Assembly (NCBI GenBank): GCA_000750105.3
Contig: JPHH03000074.1
Coordinates: 88,136-152,135, forward strand
DNA length: 64,000 nt
From: Tolypocladium sp. Sup5 PDA-1
Lineage: Eukaryota; Ascomycota; Sordariomycetes; Hypocreales; Ophiocordycipitaceae
Direction: 5' to 3'
Made by a program: the position numbers and the translations under genes. A model generated the notes under the pieces. It was not told where the DNA came from. It made no database searches and saw only the letters and a program-made list of their open reading frames with translations. Positions 1-10,056 of this stretch are shown in pieces. How positions within the stretch are numbered: the first letter of the stretch is position 1; each line of letters starts with the position of its first letter.

Positions 1-1300
1 CCTGCTGTCAAGCATATCAAAATCTTCTTGTAGCGTGTATCCTGGCGTATATCCTGGCGTATATCCTAGATCCGTTGTGCCATACTACAGGTCCGTTAGT
101 GACGGAACATTCGGAGATCCTTCGGGGGCTTGGGAGATCCTTCGGGGGCTTGGGAGATCCTTCGGGGGCTTGGGAGATCCTTCGTAACACCGTATCTAGT
201 GGAATACACAAATCTACAGGCAAGCTCAGTAGCATGTCGCAGGCCGGCCAGCAGCAAAGGATCTCAAGAATCAAAAGTTCCTGCCGGCGCTGGCTGCACC
301 ACACAAGGCAGAAAATACCCAGAGTGTAACGGTAGAATGATTCTAAATAGCGGGGTATGGAGTAGGCAACGTTATAGCCTTGAACCCTCGATCCTTGGGA
401 CATCAGTATTGATGATTACCCATGCGGACGTGACGTTCGAGGCTACAGTGTGCGCATTAGTGAAGACAGCGCGGTATAAATTTCAGGCTATTCTATAATG
501 CATGTAATATACAATACTCTACTGAGTTATTCATGCCCCTGGGCTTGATGCCTCTTAGGCCAGCGCTCTCCTGTAGCGAAAGTTTCGATATCTACGTGCC
601 TCAATTCGTCCCAGTGCCTCATGGCCCGCGCCTTGAAGACTGAAGGCTGGATCAATGAGCTTGGGGCTTCGGAGTAGAACGACAGGTAGATCTGGCAGGG
701 GGGATTCTTGATCCCCAAGACGAGAAGCGGCCTAGCCATTGGTCTCGGGCAATGTCAAAACAGAGAACCAGTGGGAAGCCCGCCAAGCTGGAAATATATT
801 GGGCAAGATCCATCTGTTCGACTTGTCCATATTCTGGGATATGGACGTTTTCTCACCCACGCGCTTGGCCCCCGAACATAACAAGTCGCATTCGTACGGG
901 CGAGGATTCACGCCCACCAGGTAAACTAGCCTGCCACGTCGGTAGTCTACCGAAATTTAGGCAGAGAGTACCTTGGCAGAACTTGCGTGAGAGCCCTGTC
1001 GACCAAAAGCAACTTGCATGTGTCAGCTGTTCTCCCAACAAATCGGCATCGGATACCCCATCTCGCAGTGCCGTTTGTTCCGTTCCGCTACCCACCTTCG
1101 TTGCTGATTTGTCGGTGGAGAACTGTGCCGCCCGAGGCCCCCGGTTGTGGACTCGCTTACAGCCGAACCTTGTCGTACGCCAATGTCGTGCTGACCTACG
1201 AATAGAGCCCTGCTAACCGCCCAAGGTAGGATCTCTCGTCTGGACACTGAGCTGAAGCCCTGTCTTGGCCCAGTGCGAACAGTCTCCCGTGAGATGCCGA
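1..1300. other. Intergenic region without a recognised gene
   Basis: Short overlapping open frames occur on both strands, but none resembles a protein family or has convincing splice structure. Apart from the 20-bp tandem repeat at 113-184 I see nothing specific. Part of it is probably the upstream region of the regulator that starts at 1530. Confidence 0.5.
113..184. repeat. 20-bp tandem repeat, 3.6 copies
   Basis: The unit ggagatccttcgggggcttg starts at 113, 133 and 153 without mismatch and is followed by a partial fourth copy ending at 184. The identical copies suggest recent expansion. No function is evident. Confidence 0.95.
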
Positions 1301-1529
1301 GGTACACCCTAGATGGAGCAGTGCGGTGAATGTACGCTGACCATTGGGGACGCGTTGAGCCTGGATGATAACAATGGGGATAGCAAGGAGTACATCATCA
1401 ACTTCTTCATCGCCACCGCCAATGCCGGCGTCCTGGCCGGTGCTATGCTGAATACGTTTCTATACTCGCAGATGTATCCAATTTTCAACTTCGCTCCTCA
1501 ACGCTGTTTTGCGCAAACCACGACGAGAG

Positions 1530-2945
1530 ATGGCGAGCGTACCTTCCAGTCCTCAGGTCCCAAGGACCCCAAATTCCCACACGCCAGGCCACCGGGCCAC
1601 CGGTGCAACGACGTCTAAATTGCGAGACAGTTGCCAGGCCTGTGCGTTGTCCAAAGTCAAATGCCGGAAAGAGAAACCAACCTGCTCGCGATGCGCTAAA
1701 CGCGGCACCACCTGTGAATATTTTGTCACAAAACGCCCGGGACGCAAGCGGGACAACAGCCAGTCCACCAACGACAGCAATTGTATCACGGCCAATGTCG
1801 CGAGGCCGTCTCTCTTGAATGGAGAATATACATGGCCCAGTGCAACGAGTTCCGCAATGTATGCGACGTTGTCCGAGAGCAACAGCTACCTGGCCGCTCT
1901 CGGCCTGAGCCAGCCTTCCCCAAGGCCAAGTCTTGCATCTAGAGCCGAATGCTCAGGCTCCACAGATATCTTCTCCGGCTTCTTGATGTCTCTCGAACCC
2001 TGCCAGTCCTCTGCGCTCACGGCAATGAGTAACGACTTTTTCACCCCGACCACGGACTTTCTTGAGCTGGACATGCTGGAACCCAACCACTTCAACCAAG
2101 GATGCAATGACATTTCAAAACTTCTCATACCCGATGGCACTGATCGGGTCCCCGCTATAGAAACACCCTCACTTGATGGCCCGCGTGCATCTAAGCCATC
2201 GCCCCCTCTCTTGAGCGGCCAAGCATTGTCGACTAGTGACACTTGTGTAGGCCGCGCATCAGACTCCACCTGCTGCTGTCTAGCGCAAGCGCTGGATCTC
2301 ATGAGGAATCTCTCTGCAACTAGGCCGCCAGCTTTTGAGACATCTAGTGGCCCAGGTGATGTCACGGCAACGCTATGCGCAGAGCAGAGCAGCAATCCCT
2401 CGCTCGAAACCGTTGTCCTGGACAACAAACAGAGCATCCACGCCGTGAGCAACATGCTACTGTGTTCCTGCCAGAAAGACAGCTACCTGCTGACAATGAT
2501 GTCGATGATTGTCTTCAAGATACTGGAACGGTACGCAGTAGCGGCACGACAGCAAATCTGGGAAGCAATCGAGGGCGGCGAGAGGCCAAGCAGGAGCGCT
2601 TCAGTCCGAAAGCATCAGCAACAGCTCAGCAACCACTACCCTGACCACAAAGGCCTCAGGCGATTGGCAGCTCAGTTGATCCTCGGTGAACTACACCGAG
2701 TGCAACAGTTGGTGAACCAGTTGTCGCCACGACTCAGAGGTCAGGGTGTGGGGCCGGCAAGCAAGAGTGTATGTTTTCCCGATGAGAAAAGTGCTCCACC
2801 AGAGTGCCAGACTCCATTGCTTCGGGATAGCAAAACAACAGTGGCGTCGTTCTCAGCTACCACTTTGGATCAGATGGAGATAGATTTGCGCAAGTCCCTC
2901 AGCACTCTGTCATCGGATGTCATCAGTATGCTACGACAGATGTAG
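1530..2945 (+). CDS. AflR-type Zn2Cys6 transcription factor of the cluster
   Basis: Predicted nuclear transcriptional activator of the neighbouring polyketide cluster, 471 residues with no intron. The first in-frame ATG is at 1530; the open frame extends 5' only through a TTG. A Zn2Cys6 binuclear cluster is complete (Cys35, 38, 45, 52, 55, 62; spacing C-x2-C-x6-C-x6-C-x2-C-x6-C), followed by a basic RPGRKR linker. The C-terminal half has the layout of the aflatoxin regulatory (AflR) domain: a CCCLAQALDLMRNL stretch near residue 245 and a CSCQKDSYLLTMMSMIVFKI-like segment near residue 315. Homologous regulators accompany emodin, monodictyphenone and geodin clusters, which fits its place upstream of the decarboxylase and anthrone oxygenase. 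It could also act on genes outside the window. Family assignment is strong; target genes are inferred. Confidence 0.9.
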   Translation: MASVPSSPQVPRTPNSHTPGHRATGATTSKLRDSCQACALSKVKCRKEKPTCSRCAKRGTTCEYFVTKRPGRKRDNSQSTNDSNCITANVARPSLLNGEYTWPSATSSAMYATLSESNSYLAALGLSQPSPRPSLASRAECSGSTDIFSGFLMSLEPCQSSALTAMSNDFFTPTTDFLELDMLEPNHFNQGCNDISKLLIPDGTDRVPAIETPSLDGPRASKPSPPLLSGQALSTSDTCVGRASDSTCCCLAQALDLMRNLSATRPPAFETSSGPGDVTATLCAEQSSNPSLETVVLDNKQSIHAVSNMLLCSCQKDSYLLTMMSMIVFKILERYAVAARQQIWEAIEGGERPSRSASVRKHQQQLSNHYPDHKGLRRLAAQLILGELHRVQQLVNQLSPRLRGQGVGPASKSVCFPDEKSAPPECQTPLLRDSKTTVASFSATTLDQMEIDLRKSLSTLSSDVISMLRQM

Positions 2946-4604
2946 CAGGTTGCACAAGTAGGCTAGACAGACTTGCATCCGGCTCGCCGTGTAGTATGTT
3001 AGATACTTTACCAGTCGAATGCCAAATCCATCCATGGAACCAGTTTCAGGGCTTTACAAGTTCGGGGCGTTCTAGCAGGCAGACTTCATTGGTCTGCCAG
3101 CATAGTTTCGACAGTCCAATTAGCGATTCCCCTACGAAGAAAAAAAGTGTCTGCAAGCCTTGCCTCAGGAAGCCGAAACCAAAGAGATCAGACTTCTCCG
3201 AGTTGGTACCTAGAATATCGAGAAACACGCATTTAACCAACACAGACTCGTCGACGAGTCCAGGAAGCGGAAGCCGCTCGCTCTTGGGAGAGGAATCAAG
3301 GAGAAACTCCCTCAAGGAATATCGTGAAGAAAATCTCAAAGCTTCGGACTAAAGAGTAAGCTATCGTGAAAACTATCATCTGGCGCCTTCGATAGAACTA
3401 TTTACAAGCACGTCTTCTCGAGTGGGTAGTCGATGCTAACATGTCCTTTCGCCAGCCCGAGCACTCCCAGCTTCGATACATATTCGAACACTGAACCCAT
3501 CGGTATAGCGACGAATGCCCATTTATCCGGTGATACCAAGGCGGCCTTTTATGCTCGGGCAGATCAGTAGGTGGGCGAAGGCAGATCAGTAGGTAGGCAA
3601 CGGCGTGCGAGTTCGAGGGTGGGGAACGGCGAGTGCGATCCGAAGTCGACTTGGGATGAAGACGAGGATGGAGAGCACATGCGCGGTATGCAAGCACCGT
3701 GGCAATAGGAGAACGAATACGGGCCCGCGCCTTCACCCCGAGCACGCGTCTCTAGCCCCAAGTGGTTGGCGAGAGAGGAGGCGAGAGGATATAGAGACCG
3801 ACTACCGCGGCCCCCTAGAGGCAACATCGAAGGCGTTCTAACCCCGAAGATAAGAATTGGGGGCTGACTGAGACGGGATACTGCATTAGTGGGCGCGAGA
3901 TAGGGCCGAACTCGGCCTAGTGACCTTTGATTGTTTGGATATGTTTATTCCCCTTTTTACGGACGGTAGTAAGACGATCCTTGTTCGAAGAGACCGAGAG
4001 ACCAACTCGGACTCGAGAAGCTTAGGTTTTACTTATTAAGAGGTTTTCCCTAAGAGAACGACGAGGTATTATGTAGTCTAGAAAAATAGGCTAAGATAAT
4101 TAATATACTATATATATCCGGCGATGCCGTTTAAAAACGAATTATAACCGTTTATCTCAGATATAAGACGCTCATAAACGGCATAATCGACCACATGAAA
4201 GAGCATCCTAAGTCAAGTCCATATTACATTTGATAGCTAGCGCTTAGGGCTGTGGGACCTCGGGGCTGTACGCGGTTTAACGTCCTCAATTCGACGTAAT
4301 TACTTCAATTGCTGAGGTGGCTTAACTCGATAGCCCAAATTATGAGTAAGCTGTCAACGCGACTCAATAGCGAGGCCAGGTTGATGGAACCGAATTGATA
4401 GTTGACCTAAGTGTTGGACAATTCCCATAGGGTATGTACACTAAGAGTTTGCCTCGACAGGTGAATCATTTAGTCAATCAAACAAATCAAGAATACATTG
4501 GCTCAGCAGGAGATATGGTAAGGCTGTGAATTGGCTATTCGCCGGCTCACCGCTGAAGGAGAAGATGCATTCACTTTCGAGTGTGGAAATTCTGGAACCA
4601 TCCA
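2946..4604. other. Gene-poor spacer between regulator and decarboxylase
   Basis: One 118-codon open frame (2996-3352, +) is serine- and lysine-rich and matches no family I know, so I do not call it. From about 3900 to 4200 the DNA becomes AT-rich with many TA steps, resembling a small RIP-damaged repeat remnant. Nothing else is recognisable. Confidence 0.5.
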
Positions 4605-5172
4605 CTAACAAATCTTAAAGCCATCGACAACCTCACCGTCCCTGACGAACTCCTCAATCCACCCGATAGTCATCCTGTCAGGAGTCAATAACCCTGTCTA
4701 GCCGGTGAACTGAAGCGTATACTTACATACTTTTCTTCGTATCAGCAAAGTTTTCGTGATCGTGCATCAGATGCTCCTTGTACCACGGATCCTGCTTCAT
4801 GCGCTTGTAGTCTTCAACGGTTTCGAAAACGACCTGACTAAAGCAGTCGAAATCGACTATGTTGCACATCTGTGGATCGAAGAGCTCGGCCATCAGCGCG
4901 CGTGTGGCACTTTGGTTATGAATCTACTTTCTCAGTGGAATGCTTGTGCATATCATCGTTACAATAACGGAGTAGCTCACCTGTGTCCATCTCTTTATTC
5001 CGTACTTGACCATGAGGTCCTTGGTCATAGGTGCTGATATATTGACCATATGATTGCGGTAGTCTTCCTCGCTCATGCCTGGCTTACGGTAGCCGCAGAT
5101 AGTAAGGCAGAGATACTTGCCCTTTGTGGGGTTAGGCAACATAGAGACCTCGGGCTCGTTGAAAATTGTCAT
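4605..5172 (-). CDS. EthD-domain decarboxylase (atrochrysone carboxylic acid decarboxylase type)
   Basis: Predicted to remove the carboxyl group of atrochrysone carboxylic acid on the way to emodin anthrone. Model of 152 residues in three exons: 5172-4981, 4923-4727 and 4674-4605. Intron 1 is GTGAGC...TAG; intron 2 uses GTAAGT and CAG; the frame is kept across both. The start is the ATG before TIFNEPEVSMLP; the longer open frame upstream is not family-like. Family features are the CGYRKPGMSEEDYRNHM opening of the EthD fold, KRWTQIHNQSATRALM across intron 1, FDPQMCN, DFDCFSQVVF, and a C-terminal WIEEFVRDGEVVDGFK. The length suits the TpcK/GedI-like small decarboxylases. It is divergent from the anthrone oxygenase gene with only 297 bp between start codons, so shared control is likely. 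Confidence 0.87.
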
Positions 5173-5469
5173 GTTTGAATCACCCAGATTGTTAGATCCA
5201 CTAGCTACGCAAATATAGTAGGAGAGAAAGGTGCAATACGGGCATGGCATCGGAGGGGATGGAGGAAGAGGTAAAAACTTAGCATGATGTTGCATCTCGG
5301 GTAGTTGTTTCGGCCCGATGAACAACGCATAAGACAGTCCTTCCGGTCTCTAGTGGGTGCTTTTGGAAATCCGACGTAATGCGACCCAGGAACGCTATAA
5401 GTTGCCGCATCGACCGTTGGTACAAGGGAAGTCACGGACAAATCGCTGCACTCGATTCACGCACCAACA
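5173..5469. promoter_or_regulatory. Bidirectional promoter, decarboxylase / anthrone oxygenase
   Basis: This 297-bp stretch lies between two divergent start codons and must hold both promoters. It contains TCGGCCCGA near 5312, a TCG/CGA pair with three bases between, which is close to but not the TCG-N5-CGA site known for AflR. No binding site is claimed as established. Confidence 0.6.
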
Positions 5470-6065
5470 ATGACACGGCAATCTGAATCCGAAGCACCAA
5501 AGATTGGCGCACAGGCCACTGCCTTGGTGACAGCCTCCTTTTTGTCAGGCAAGCAAGCATTCCCCAATATACATGAGCCAAATATTGGATCAACTAACAT
5601 GTTCGATTTAACCTAGGCGCTATGATGGGCCTCTCAACGATTGTGGTCCCCGTCATCCTCGACACCGACACCGAGTCCACCCACCTAGTCTGCCAATGGG
5701 CTCGACTCTATCACTACGGCCATTTGTACCTGCCCGCGGGATCCGTTGCCGCGACCGGGCTCTATGGATACGTTGCCTTGCGCCAGCGCGCTTCAAATCG
5801 CAAGCAATGGCTTATGTACACACTGGCTGGCGTGACAACAATTACTATGGTGCCCTTCACTTGGTTGATAATGGCTCCCACCAACAACGCCTTGTTTCGG
5901 CTGGAGGCATTGGCGTCGGCAACGGCATCGGCCGTGGACATGAGTACCGTGCAAGAGCTTGTGGTGAGATGGGCGTGGCTGCATGTTGTTCGCTCCGTGT
6001 TTCCCCTGGTCGGCGCAATTCTGGGCTTGGTGGGTGTGCTGCGGGAGCTCGGTCATTCGCGGTAA
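5470..6065 (+). CDS. DUF1772 anthrone oxygenase
   Basis: Predicted membrane-embedded oxygenase that converts emodin anthrone to emodin (HypC/GedH-like family). Two exons, 5470-5548 and 5617-6065, give 175 residues. The 68-bp intron has a GC donor (CAG|GCAAGC), a CTAAC branch site at about 5593 and a CTAG acceptor; splicing yields the family-typical FLSGAMMGLSTIVVPVILDT. No GT donor gives a sensible join. Hydrophobic segments lie around residues 15-45, 60-80, 90-110 and 145-170, consistent with a four-helix membrane protein. It has an RLYHYGH motif near residue 55 and PTNNALF near residue 115, the latter a hallmark of DUF1772 proteins. It pairs divergently with the decarboxylase, the enzyme acting just before it. 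Confidence 0.9.
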
Positions 6066-7149
6066 TGAATTCGAACAGTCTGGAATGGGACCCGCCACAA
6101 ATAGTTTTATCCCGACTCCTATGTTCCGATATTTTCGTGCTCCTCGGACTGATTCTGACCCCTCTCATCTCGGGCTTCGGGCCAAGTCTCAAAGGGCGTC
6201 AGGATAGGGACCTAATGGTGTGGATTTATTTCGCCCGGAGGCCCAGCCCTACAGGGCAACCCCACTGATTCGGGTATGCTAAGCGATCCAATCCCGTCGA
6301 TACATTTTGATAGGCCCCTTGAAGGCCAGTTCTCTAAGTGTTTTGCCTCCTATCCTCGCAGCCGAAGCACGGTCTGTTGAACTGAGGCTATATGATATTA
6401 GTATGGCTTGATCTGAATAGTTAGCATTATTGATGGTCTATGATGAACTTGACGTCTTTAACTTCACTATAAGGCCAGGCTCCGGACCCTGCGATCAGGT
6501 GGCTCAGCGGTCTGGCTCGATCGGAAATCACGCTTACAGAACATGTAATGAAACAGGTCTCAAAGTGCAGGCGCATGGCCAATCACCAACCTGACGTAGC
6601 AAACACCACAAGTGGACCTTCACTCGAGCCCTAGGGAAAGCTGTGATCAGCTCGCCTACTCCCGCCCCTATTATACGGAGCTGAGATCTGGTATGGAGGC
6701 AGAATGAAGCACCATCCATAAGAAAACGAGATTCCCCGAGCAGATATGTCCCCATGGAGCAAGATTCCTACGTTCAGGCGGTCGAGGAAGCCCTGACAAA
6801 TTACATACTCGCCGTTCTCCCCGTCCTGAGGACGATACCCACAGCCACGCTCTTCCAAGTCTCTGGCTTGCCTTCGACGATTACGGCTACGCTTCTAGCC
6901 TGCGCATTAGGAAAGTCGAGCCAGACCAAGCGCTAACCATGCCCATCGCCCAGCGCAGGACGGTTGCAGGACGAACTGTAGGACAACTTCAGCGGTGCCT
7001 TCGAAGCCACAGTCGGCAGCCCGCCTCCTCCTGGAGTTCCCTAGCTTGCACTTGTGCCAAAACACCGCTTCCCAGGCCCGAGGATGCTAATAGTAACAGA
7101 TAGGAAAGGGGAGGTTGCGTTTGCCTTCCGGAGATAGCAGCGACCAGTC
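6066..7149. other. Spacer without a recognised gene
   Basis: The longest convincing ATG frame (about 6754-6936, +) is 60 codons and matches nothing known to me. I see no conserved motif and no splice structure. Confidence 0.4.
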
Positions 7150-7700
7150 CCCGACTCGCACGTGCTCGTCGCCTCTGACGGCGGCAGGGAACGTCGGAGG
7201 GGCTACGCTAGCTGCCAGGGTCGCCTAAGGCCGCCAAGGTATAGCGGAAATCATCGACGACAGGCCGAAGGCGCCCACCGCGGGTTACACCAGACCCGGC
7301 AATCCCATACACGTCTGCCTAGCAATGCGGCCGCTATCCAAGGATTACGTGGCGGGGCACACCTATTAGCTCGCCGCCTTCCTAGAGTCCCACGAGGTCA
7401 CCTCGGTTAGTATTGGCCGACTGGGCGCCAGGACACGTAGGAATCGAATGAAACGAAGAAGCGGACCAGAAGGAGCAGCCCTAGAACTATCGGCTGGCGA
7501 AATACCTACCTCAGCGCGCACGGGCTGATATGAGCCCAGATAAGACGACAATTCAGGGGACGTTACCACAGTCAACCGCTATCAGGATCTGGACCTCACC
7601 TCAGCCACTCTCTCCTGCGCCGGCGAGCTCGATCTACCGAGACACATACTGCGTCGCCTCCTAGCCTGCCCGTCAGGACACGGCGATTTCGACTAGTATA
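7150..7700 (+). pseudogene. Degenerate reading frame of unknown family
   Basis: One forward frame reads protein-like for about 180 codons (for example DDRPKAPTAGYTRPGNPIHV and LAAFLESHEVTSVSIGRLGA) but is broken by stops such as TAA at about 7210 and TAG at about 7359, where CAA/CAG or TGG could have stood. I do not recognise the family. The pattern suggests an old RIP-damaged repeat between the two halves of the cluster, but chance is not excluded. Confidence 0.3.
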
Positions 7701-8140
7701 TCACAAGAAGTTTAAGCACGACATCTATACCAAATGTTCGTGTAGTCAAGTCAAGTCTCCGGACCACTTGGTCTTCGGCCAACTTCAGACTAGAACTGGT
7801 AAGAACTGCTGATTTGTCGACTCGACATGGCAATCTGCTTGTGCCAGTCAAGCTCGTTCGCGTCAGAGCACGTGAGCGCCAGCGTCCTATCCGTAAATCG
7901 GAGCCTGGTTACACTTCAGGCGTTGCTGTTTTCACTCCCGCACCGCCGAGCACCGCCGAGTACGCAACGAAAATCTGGACCAGGTTCAGGCACGTCCATG
8001 CATAGCTACGCCTTCACGGCCAAACGAGCGAATATTCCATCGGTCGAAAACTGTCGCGACTACCTATATGTATCCTTTGAAGATTTGATTACATTAAGTC
8101 GAAATGGCTTGGACTTGGACACTAACGACTCACGAAGTCT

Positions 8141-9193
8141 TCAACCCAAACACAGCCGTTTGGCAGTCTGCTGCACCACGTCCACGGAGTACCACTTCTT
8201 CTTGCCGCCTCTCATCTCAAAAGCGACCATGCTATCACCGGCCAGCTTCCGTAACACCTCGTCGATGAACGGCTCCAATGCGAGAGTCCGCGTACCCTCG
8301 TCCAGCGACTCGCCGTAGATCTCGGTTACGAGGTCCTTGACGGTGACGCTCTTCTGGCCTCGGCCACGAACCCGACCAAGTGCCTGCATGACTTGCCTCT
8401 CGCGCCGCCACTTCTTATCTAATTCTCCAGTGATTTTGGCTGGCAAGTTCGTGATCGTTTCGCCGTGGGCAGAATAACCGATAGCACAATTCTGAGCGTG
8501 CATCTTATGCAGGCTGGCCATGAAGGTGCCCAGATCTTCTACTGCGCTGGTGCCGTGACCAAGAATATTGTCGCCGGTGAACATGGCCTGCTCCTCCTCG
8601 AGGATGAAACACATATGGTCTTCTGAGTGTCCGGGCACATGTAGAGCACGGACGGTTGCGCCCTCAACACGGAATATCTGCCCGTCGGTAATGTTCTGCT
8701 GGCCTTTGTCCGGTTCGTTCTTGTAGATGGAGTCCTTGAGGTCCGGGTACAAGCGTAGAAGATCAGGAACGCCGCCGGTATGGTCACCATGCCAGTGGGT
8801 CAGCAGGACATGCGACAGGCTGATGTCCATGGATTTGAGCGTTGATGCGATCAGCTCGGTCCATGCTGGCTCACCGCCGGAGGTGTCGACGATGATTCGG
8901 TGATGGCCGGTTCCCAAGATGTAAGTGTTGGTCCCTTGAAATGTGAACTGAGCAGAAGTGTTAGCCACTGAAAATTTGCTAGGATTCGGGTTCGGACAGG
9001 CTAAGGCATGTACCTTCCCTGGATTCTGACCCAGTACGCGAAGTACTCGGTGGGTGAGCTGTTCCACATTTGCTAACTGGGGTAGACGTGCTGTCTGGCC
9101 CCGTAGGTAGTCATCGAATGCGCAGATGTTTAACGACTTGTTAATCTGCCGGTAACCGCCCTTGTCGTCTTGCATGGTGACTGTATAATGCAT
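8141..9193 (-). CDS. Metallo-beta-lactamase-fold thioesterase (ACTE type)
   Basis: Predicted to hydrolyse the octaketide from the synthase's carrier domain, releasing atrochrysone carboxylic acid; such stand-alone thioesterases serve synthases without a TE domain, as here. The model has 328 residues. A 66-bp intron (9013-8948, GTACAT...CTCAG, with GCTAAC before the acceptor) is in phase and contains no stop, so an unspliced reading would add 22 residues; removal gives the family-typical QNPGKFTFQGTNTYI. The metal-binding motif is THWHGDHTGG (His111, His113, Asp115, His116), followed by GHSEDHMCF and FTGDNILGHG. The N-terminus YRQINKSLNICAFDDYL is typical of the family. The start at 9193 is chosen over an upstream extension of the frame; 9175 is an alternative. 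The gene is divergent from the synthase, with 863 bp between starts. Confidence 0.92.
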   Translation of the reverse strand: MHYTVTMQDDKGGYRQINKSLNICAFDDYLRGQTARLPQLANVEQLTHRVLRVLGQNPGKVHALACPNPNPSKFSVANTSAQFTFQGTNTYILGTGHHRIIVDTSGGEPAWTELIASTLKSMDISLSHVLLTHWHGDHTGGVPDLLRLYPDLKDSIYKNEPDKGQQNITDGQIFRVEGATVRALHVPGHSEDHMCFILEEEQAMFTGDNILGHGTSAVEDLGTFMASLHKMHAQNCAIGYSAHGETITNLPAKITGELDKKWRRERQVMQALGRVRGRGQKSVTVKDLVTEIYGESLDEGTRTLALEPFIDEVLRKLAGDSMVAFEMRGGKKKWYSVDVVQQTAKRLCLG

Positions 9194-10056
9194 TGCCACA
9201 ACCAGTAATGATTGGCTAGGTTTAGGTTGACGTCGTGATACGTGTAACACAAAATTTCTGTACAAAGACCGATTAGGTTCAACATCGAGACTTGGACAAT
9301 GCTTGCTCAAAAGGACGTAATGCAGAGGCACTCGTGCTGATAAAGCGACAATAAACAAAGCTCAGTCCGCTCCGGAGCGCATGGACAAAGCGCCGACTTA
9401 CTGGGAAAGAAACGGAAAATGTGATGGATCCTCGATCCAAATTTGGTGGAAATAATTAGGCGTCAAACAATATTTAGGCCTCTAGGGCGTCGGCGAGTCC
9501 GTCGGTGCTTTAGTTCATGCCGAAGGCACCTTTAAGAGTTGGACGAAATACCTACAGCTGTTACCGTCTCGGAGAGAGGGGCCTAGCTGGGACTCTCGGA
9601 TAGTAGGGGTCGGGAGGAAGCATTTCGGGACGGGTGAATCGGTGGACAGTAGTGGAGGTCGGAGAGAGGTCCGTCTGAGGCTGAGTAATGGTGTTCTGTT
9701 GTGCGACTCGGCTTGTGGGACAGGGATATGCCAAACTCCACAGAGCACCTCAGCAATAAGTCATACCGGTCAAACAATATCGCTTGTAGAAGAAAGGTGG
9801 AATGGAGACGGCGCAGTAGTTACCAGTTCCTGTATTGGCCCAATAGTCCGACTGCGGGCGTGGTCCCGAAACTACCTATAGATATGGCTTAACAGCGCCG
9901 CAGAGTAGATCAATCACTCTCTGTTGTCCCTTCTCCGGTACACACTCGCGTTATCCGGGTCATTCTCCCTTAAATTCTGGCAGCCAGAACAGTGTCTCTC
10001 ATAGTTCATATTCCCTCTTATTCTCTTCCTCCTTCCACCGCTGGTCATCCTCATTG
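9194..10056. promoter_or_regulatory. Bidirectional promoter, thioesterase / polyketide synthase
   Basis: The region separates the divergent starts of thioesterase and synthase. It carries a perfect 12-bp palindrome, cgctccggagcg, at 9368-9379, whose centre holds CCG/CGG triplets of the kind bound by Zn2Cys6 dimers. CT-rich sequence (about 9990-10045) precedes the synthase ATG, as is common near fungal start sites. No exact TCG-N5-CGA motif was found by eye. Confidence 0.5.

Noticed and set aside
1313..1618. 101-codon ATG frame with a hydrophobic stretch just before the AflR-type gene
   Set aside because: It overlaps the regulator's start in another frame, shows no family resemblance, and lacks splice support; it may be a remnant but cannot be called.
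2996..3352. 118-codon frame downstream of the regulator
   Set aside because: Low-complexity Ser/Lys-rich reading with a similar-length frame on the opposite strand; no family match.
5696..6268. 190-codon forward frame overlapping the anthrone oxygenase
   Set aside because: It is a shadow: the DUF1772 motifs are in the other frame, which also has the spliced first exon.
5173..10056. Exact AflR sites (TCG-N5-CGA) in the two divergent promoters
   Set aside because: Scanning by eye found only near matches such as TCGGCCCGA with a three-base gap, so no binding site is annotated.
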